NCBI GenBank assembly: GCA_015501595.1
Contig: JADNRX010000958.1
Coordinates: 1 to 17,335, forward strand
Reading direction: 5' to 3'
From: Hymenopellis radicata
Taxonomy: Eukaryota > Basidiomycota > Agaricomycetes > Agaricales > Physalacriaceae
Length of the DNA: 17,335 nt
Position 1 is the first letter of the stretch. The number at the start of each line of letters is the position of its first letter. A model generated the notes under the pieces. That model did no database searches. It had not been told where the DNA came from and worked only from the letters and a program-made list of their open reading frames with translations. Shown here one piece after another: positions 14,832 to 17,335 of this stretch. Both the position numbers and the translations under genes were made by a program.

Positions 14832-15844
14832 ATGAAAGCGGTTCCCGTTTTGTATGTGGCCACTCTGACTTATGAAGATGAAAAGGCTGCGCGGATATGC
14901 TTGACTAGGCCCATGGAATCGGAAAGCGAGCTGACCAAATTCCGAACGGCACTACTCGACGACTTGAATGCCCTCGGGCTACGGCTGTTCCCCCCTCGAA
15001 GGGAAAACTTGTCTGTGACTTCTATGGGTGTTGTGAACTTGTGGTGGCCTAGACAGAGGCCGAGCTGTGTCCGACTTCTCCGCACATGCTGAATCGCGCG
15101 ACCACTAACTCCGCATTTGTATCTGCTAGGACCATTATGAGAATGCAATTTACGCGAAGCTTTTAGCACTCGCCAATGCCACCGAGGGCTCTGAGCTCCA
15201 TGCTTCTCTCAGAGCTCGTTCGCTGTGCGTGTTTTCCTTCACATCCTTTCTTTAAGCTTGATCCTCCATATTAGCCAATCTGTCAAAGTATCAACACAGT
15301 TGGGTTTCTCCTTCGAGCTTTCATCGTTGCGTTTTAAACCAGCTACAGGCCTGGAACACGGATTGCGCCAACCTTCAAAAGGAAAATCCAGCGGAACCTG
15401 AGCACATTCAGTTGGTTCGTGATGCACTGCCAGAATTTTATCCTGATCTTAATTTTCATACAGAAAAGTAGTGTTCTTAAGAAACTAGTATCCGTGTGCA
15501 GCGATTGTGAAAACTGTGCGCCTCCTACCAAGCAACCCCACACCATGTTAAGGGCGCCCGCCGTCAACGGTGCGGGCTACGGCTCAGAGAATCAGATAGT
15601 ACATCAGTGGAGATTCAAGAATTGGGTGAGCAATCCCGATAATTCTTGAAAGTCCCGTTTAACGCAGCACCCGGTAGCGCTGCAAGCTCGGATAGCTCGC
15701 CTTGAAGCCGACCTCATTGTTGAGCGTTGCAAACGTGTTGAGTGCGAGCAAGCGTTAGAAGACATTCGTCGGGAATGTAAACAACCGTTTCTGGTGCCGT
15801 TGCTGCTCGACACTTTCTTATCAATACCAAACTCTTCAAGCTAA
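14832..15844 (+). CDS. Third, diverged member of the unrecognised family, 5 exons, about 266 aa
   Basis: Function unknown. Exons in the preferred model: 14832-15068, 15130-15224, 15300-15467, 15502-15625, 15668-15844 (801 nt). The module (1-79) shows YVATLTYEDE, a D/L-rich helix, LRLFPPRRENLSVTSMGVV and a WW pair. This is the same pattern as the other members but more diverged, with a longer helical part. The next exon starts DHYENAIYAK and ends RARS, phase 2, where the relatives end in L-S or V-S. The last 58 residues form a helical segment rich in E, R and C with IRRECKQPFLV (241-251), and the protein stops 15 residues later. The middle exons are the weakest part. Intron 15468-15501 is only 34 nt, and a 13-nt micro-exon (15275-15287) with a later acceptor is an equally open alternative. 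Start: ATG at 14832 is the first in-frame ATG. The protein lacks the S/P-rich stretch of the 6793 gene. Confidence 0.6.
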
Positions 15845-15854
15845 CAATAGTAAC

Positions 15855-15860
15855 AATAAA
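15855..15860 (+). terminator. Possible polyadenylation signal AATAAA
   Basis: A canonical AATAAA lies 11 nt after the stop codon at 15842-15844. Fungal poly(A) signals are loose, so this is a plausible but not decisive 3' processing element for the preceding gene. Confidence 0.35.
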
Positions 15861-16295
15861 CATATCATTCTGACTAGTATCATTCGGTGGCGCTTGTATT
15901 GAAGCCAGTGCGGCGGCTTTAGCCAAAGCGAGGGGTACTCAAGCGACTTTGAGAACTGCCAGACTAAACATGACCGCAAGGCGACACGACGAATACGTCG
16001 TGTGAAGAGAGTTAGGCACTGCACGCCGACAAAAAAGAGGCTCGCAAGAACAACCTACAACAAGCTGAACAACGTACATGAACGCATGAAAGTCATTATG
16101 AAACGTACTCAAACCAGGTACAGTACATTCGTGCAAGAAAACAATCATGGAGTCCAAAATCTTCATTAACAGAACCGCCCTCCCTTCTTCAAACTCCGAT
16201 GTCTCGCAACCTGAGGCGTCGGCGCGCCCTTCACAACCTCCGACAGCGACGAAACCATCTTCGGAGGCACAATCATCGTATGCGCCTCGTCCGTA
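15861..16295. other. Gap with protein-like fragments; no gene model
   Basis: A plus-strand frame from about 15877 to 16004 reads as helical, alanine-rich sequence (ASAAALAKARGTQATLRTAR). About 20 nt further, another frame (about 16018-16080) reads ADKKEARKNNLQQAEQRT, resembling a coiled coil. No start codon, normal-length intron or family motif links them. They may be a remnant of a longer gene or chance. From 16147 a Pro/Ser/Thr-rich plus-strand frame opens, but it runs antisense into the F-box gene. Confidence 0.25.
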
Positions 16296-17197
16296 TCATC
16301 GGGCTACAATAGCTCTCCATAAGCCGAAAACCCAAGCGCCAAGCAAGACGATCACGTACGTTCCGTTCTTGATGAGCTCCGCCAATCGCGGATGCTTGCG
16401 CGCCTGGACCATGTACAACCCCCGCCACGCGCAGCATCCTCGCCTCCCAAAACGATCTTTTCCAACTTTGGGTTGTGGCTAATACGCAGGATCGCTTCAT
16501 TCCATAGGCTTGGGACCTCGTGGAGAATGACCGCAAGGATGGAGCGAACGAGAGGGCTTGGGCAATCCAGACACGGGACCGTCATCGTCTGATAGGCGGA
16601 ACGCCAAATTCGCGCTTTCCTGTAGAGACAGTTGAGTTGAGTGATTAAATGAAAACGGGAGAAAACCCACTAGGCGGGGCCAAGACGCTATAGTCGCGGC
16701 TATTCGTGTCATGAACCGCCGTACGGACGGCATGGTAAGGTATATATTGTGCTGCTTGCGCAAAGTGAAGCACGTCATCTTCTCCAGCGTCTCCAGCGTA
16801 TCGCAAAACGACTCGGAATCGGCGTAGGGGTCAAGGGTAACGTCCAACGCCGTCAGACCAGTGCAAAGCCGCATTGCAGGAGATGTATCGCTGGCAACGC
16901 ACGTTACGACAAGCCTACGTACGCTGCGCGCTAGATACGTACGCCTCCTGAGAAGGGTGCGTAAACATGAGGACTGTTCGGGTGTCGTCAAATGGACAGT
17001 GTGGTAGTAATGTGGGAGAGCAATGCGATAGAATGATTTGCAGATGAGTAGCGGTGTGAGACGGGTATAAGCGCGGCGGCGCTGTGGCTGCCAGGACGGG
17101 CGAGACGCCTGAGGATCCGGTGCTGCACGACGCAGAAGTACAGAATCCGCTCGAGCAGTTCTTCGGGAAACGTGTCAAGCAGAGAGGGTAGTGACAT
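16296..17197 (-). CDS. F-box protein of the basidiomycete type, with apparent frame breaks
   Basis: Probable substrate-recruiting subunit of an SCF ubiquitin ligase. The N-terminus has LLDTFPEELLERILYFCVV, an F-box start. It is followed by LTPLLICKSFYRIALPHYYH, typical of mushroom F-box proteins, a leucine-bearing middle, and near the C-terminus NPKLEKIVLGGED and MVQARKHPRLAELIKNGT. The main exon runs to 16671 and an 82-nt intron (16589-16670) joins WPRL to TMTVPCLDC. Two frame changes remain. Near 17098-17100 a C3 run (minus strand) would fit the family if it were C4; alternatively a 41-nt GT-AG intron (17088-17128) solves it. At 16419-16423 a G5 run would fit as G6. As read, translation ends at 16352; with the second break repaired it ends at 16296. 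Either these are sequencing errors or the gene is decaying. Start: ATG at 17197, directly before the F-box. Confidence 0.6.
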
Positions 17198-17320
17198 CGT
17201 ATTCGACAGGGTGGAGGAGGAGTCTACTTTTGAGCAGATATATGTCTGAAAAGAGTAAGATGGTCCCGGGGAGGCGGGCGAGGATAGATTTTGATGGGCA
17301 GTGTCAATCAAGTAGAAGGG

Positions 17321-17328
17321 TATATATA
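17321..17328 (-). promoter_or_regulatory. Probable TATA box of the F-box gene
   Basis: TATATATA lies 124 bp upstream of the F-box ATG, close to the window edge. Assigned by sequence and spacing only. Confidence 0.4.
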
Positions 17329-17335
17329 GCTGCGG

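Noticed and set aside
16147..16482. Plus-strand Pro/Ser/Thr-rich frame of 111 codons
   Set aside because: Runs antisense into the F-box C-terminal exon, which has recognisable family motifs; composition alone is not enough.

Overview
The window reads as nuclear DNA of a filamentous fungus, most likely an agaricomycete basidiomycete. Real coding sequence is broken by many short GT-AG introns of about 45-60 nt. The genes that could be traced have 5 to 35 exons. The recognisable products (hexose-type MFS transporter, Yor1-like ABCC transporter, F-box protein of the mushroom type) fit that group. There are no operons, rRNAs, tRNAs, CRISPR arrays or intact mobile elements. All exon models were traced by hand from splice signals, reading frame and family motifs; every summed CDS is a multiple of three.

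Layout. 1-593: no gene seen. 594-2617 (-): a 10-exon sugar transporter of 522 aa, with a TATA box and a cluster of GC-rich repressor-like sites upstream. 3345-4113 (-): protein-like sequence broken by two in-frame stops and a frame change, probably a decayed gene. 4418-6280 (-), 6793-8113 (+) and 14832-15844 (+): three members of a small protein family that I do not recognise. 8777-14643 (+): a 35-exon, about 1,387-aa full-size ABC transporter of the Yor1-like ABCC type. 16296-17197 (-): an F-box protein gene with one or two apparent frame breaks.

The most interesting content is the unrecognised family. Each member has a compact N-terminal module of about 65-80 residues (a V-E-V/I-x-Y-T strand, then a leucine-rich helix, then a strand ending G-V/L-V/M-R/N-x-x-W), a splice junction at the same point after the module, a variable polar linker, and a coiled-coil-like C-terminus ending in I-R-x-E-C-[RK]-x-P-F-[VL]-V. 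The minus-strand member carries two copies of the module in one protein. In three of the four modules the module is followed by a 24-30-nt micro-exon between introns of about 50 nt, with identical phase. Two members are divergently transcribed from a shared 512-bp region. One of these and a third member flank the ABC transporter gene. A functional link with the transporter is only a suggestion from position.

Three places (a C-run and a G-run in the F-box gene, a T-run in the ABC gene) look like one-base contractions of homopolymers. These could be sequencing errors or true mutations. In the ABC gene a second splice acceptor 7 nt upstream keeps the frame open.
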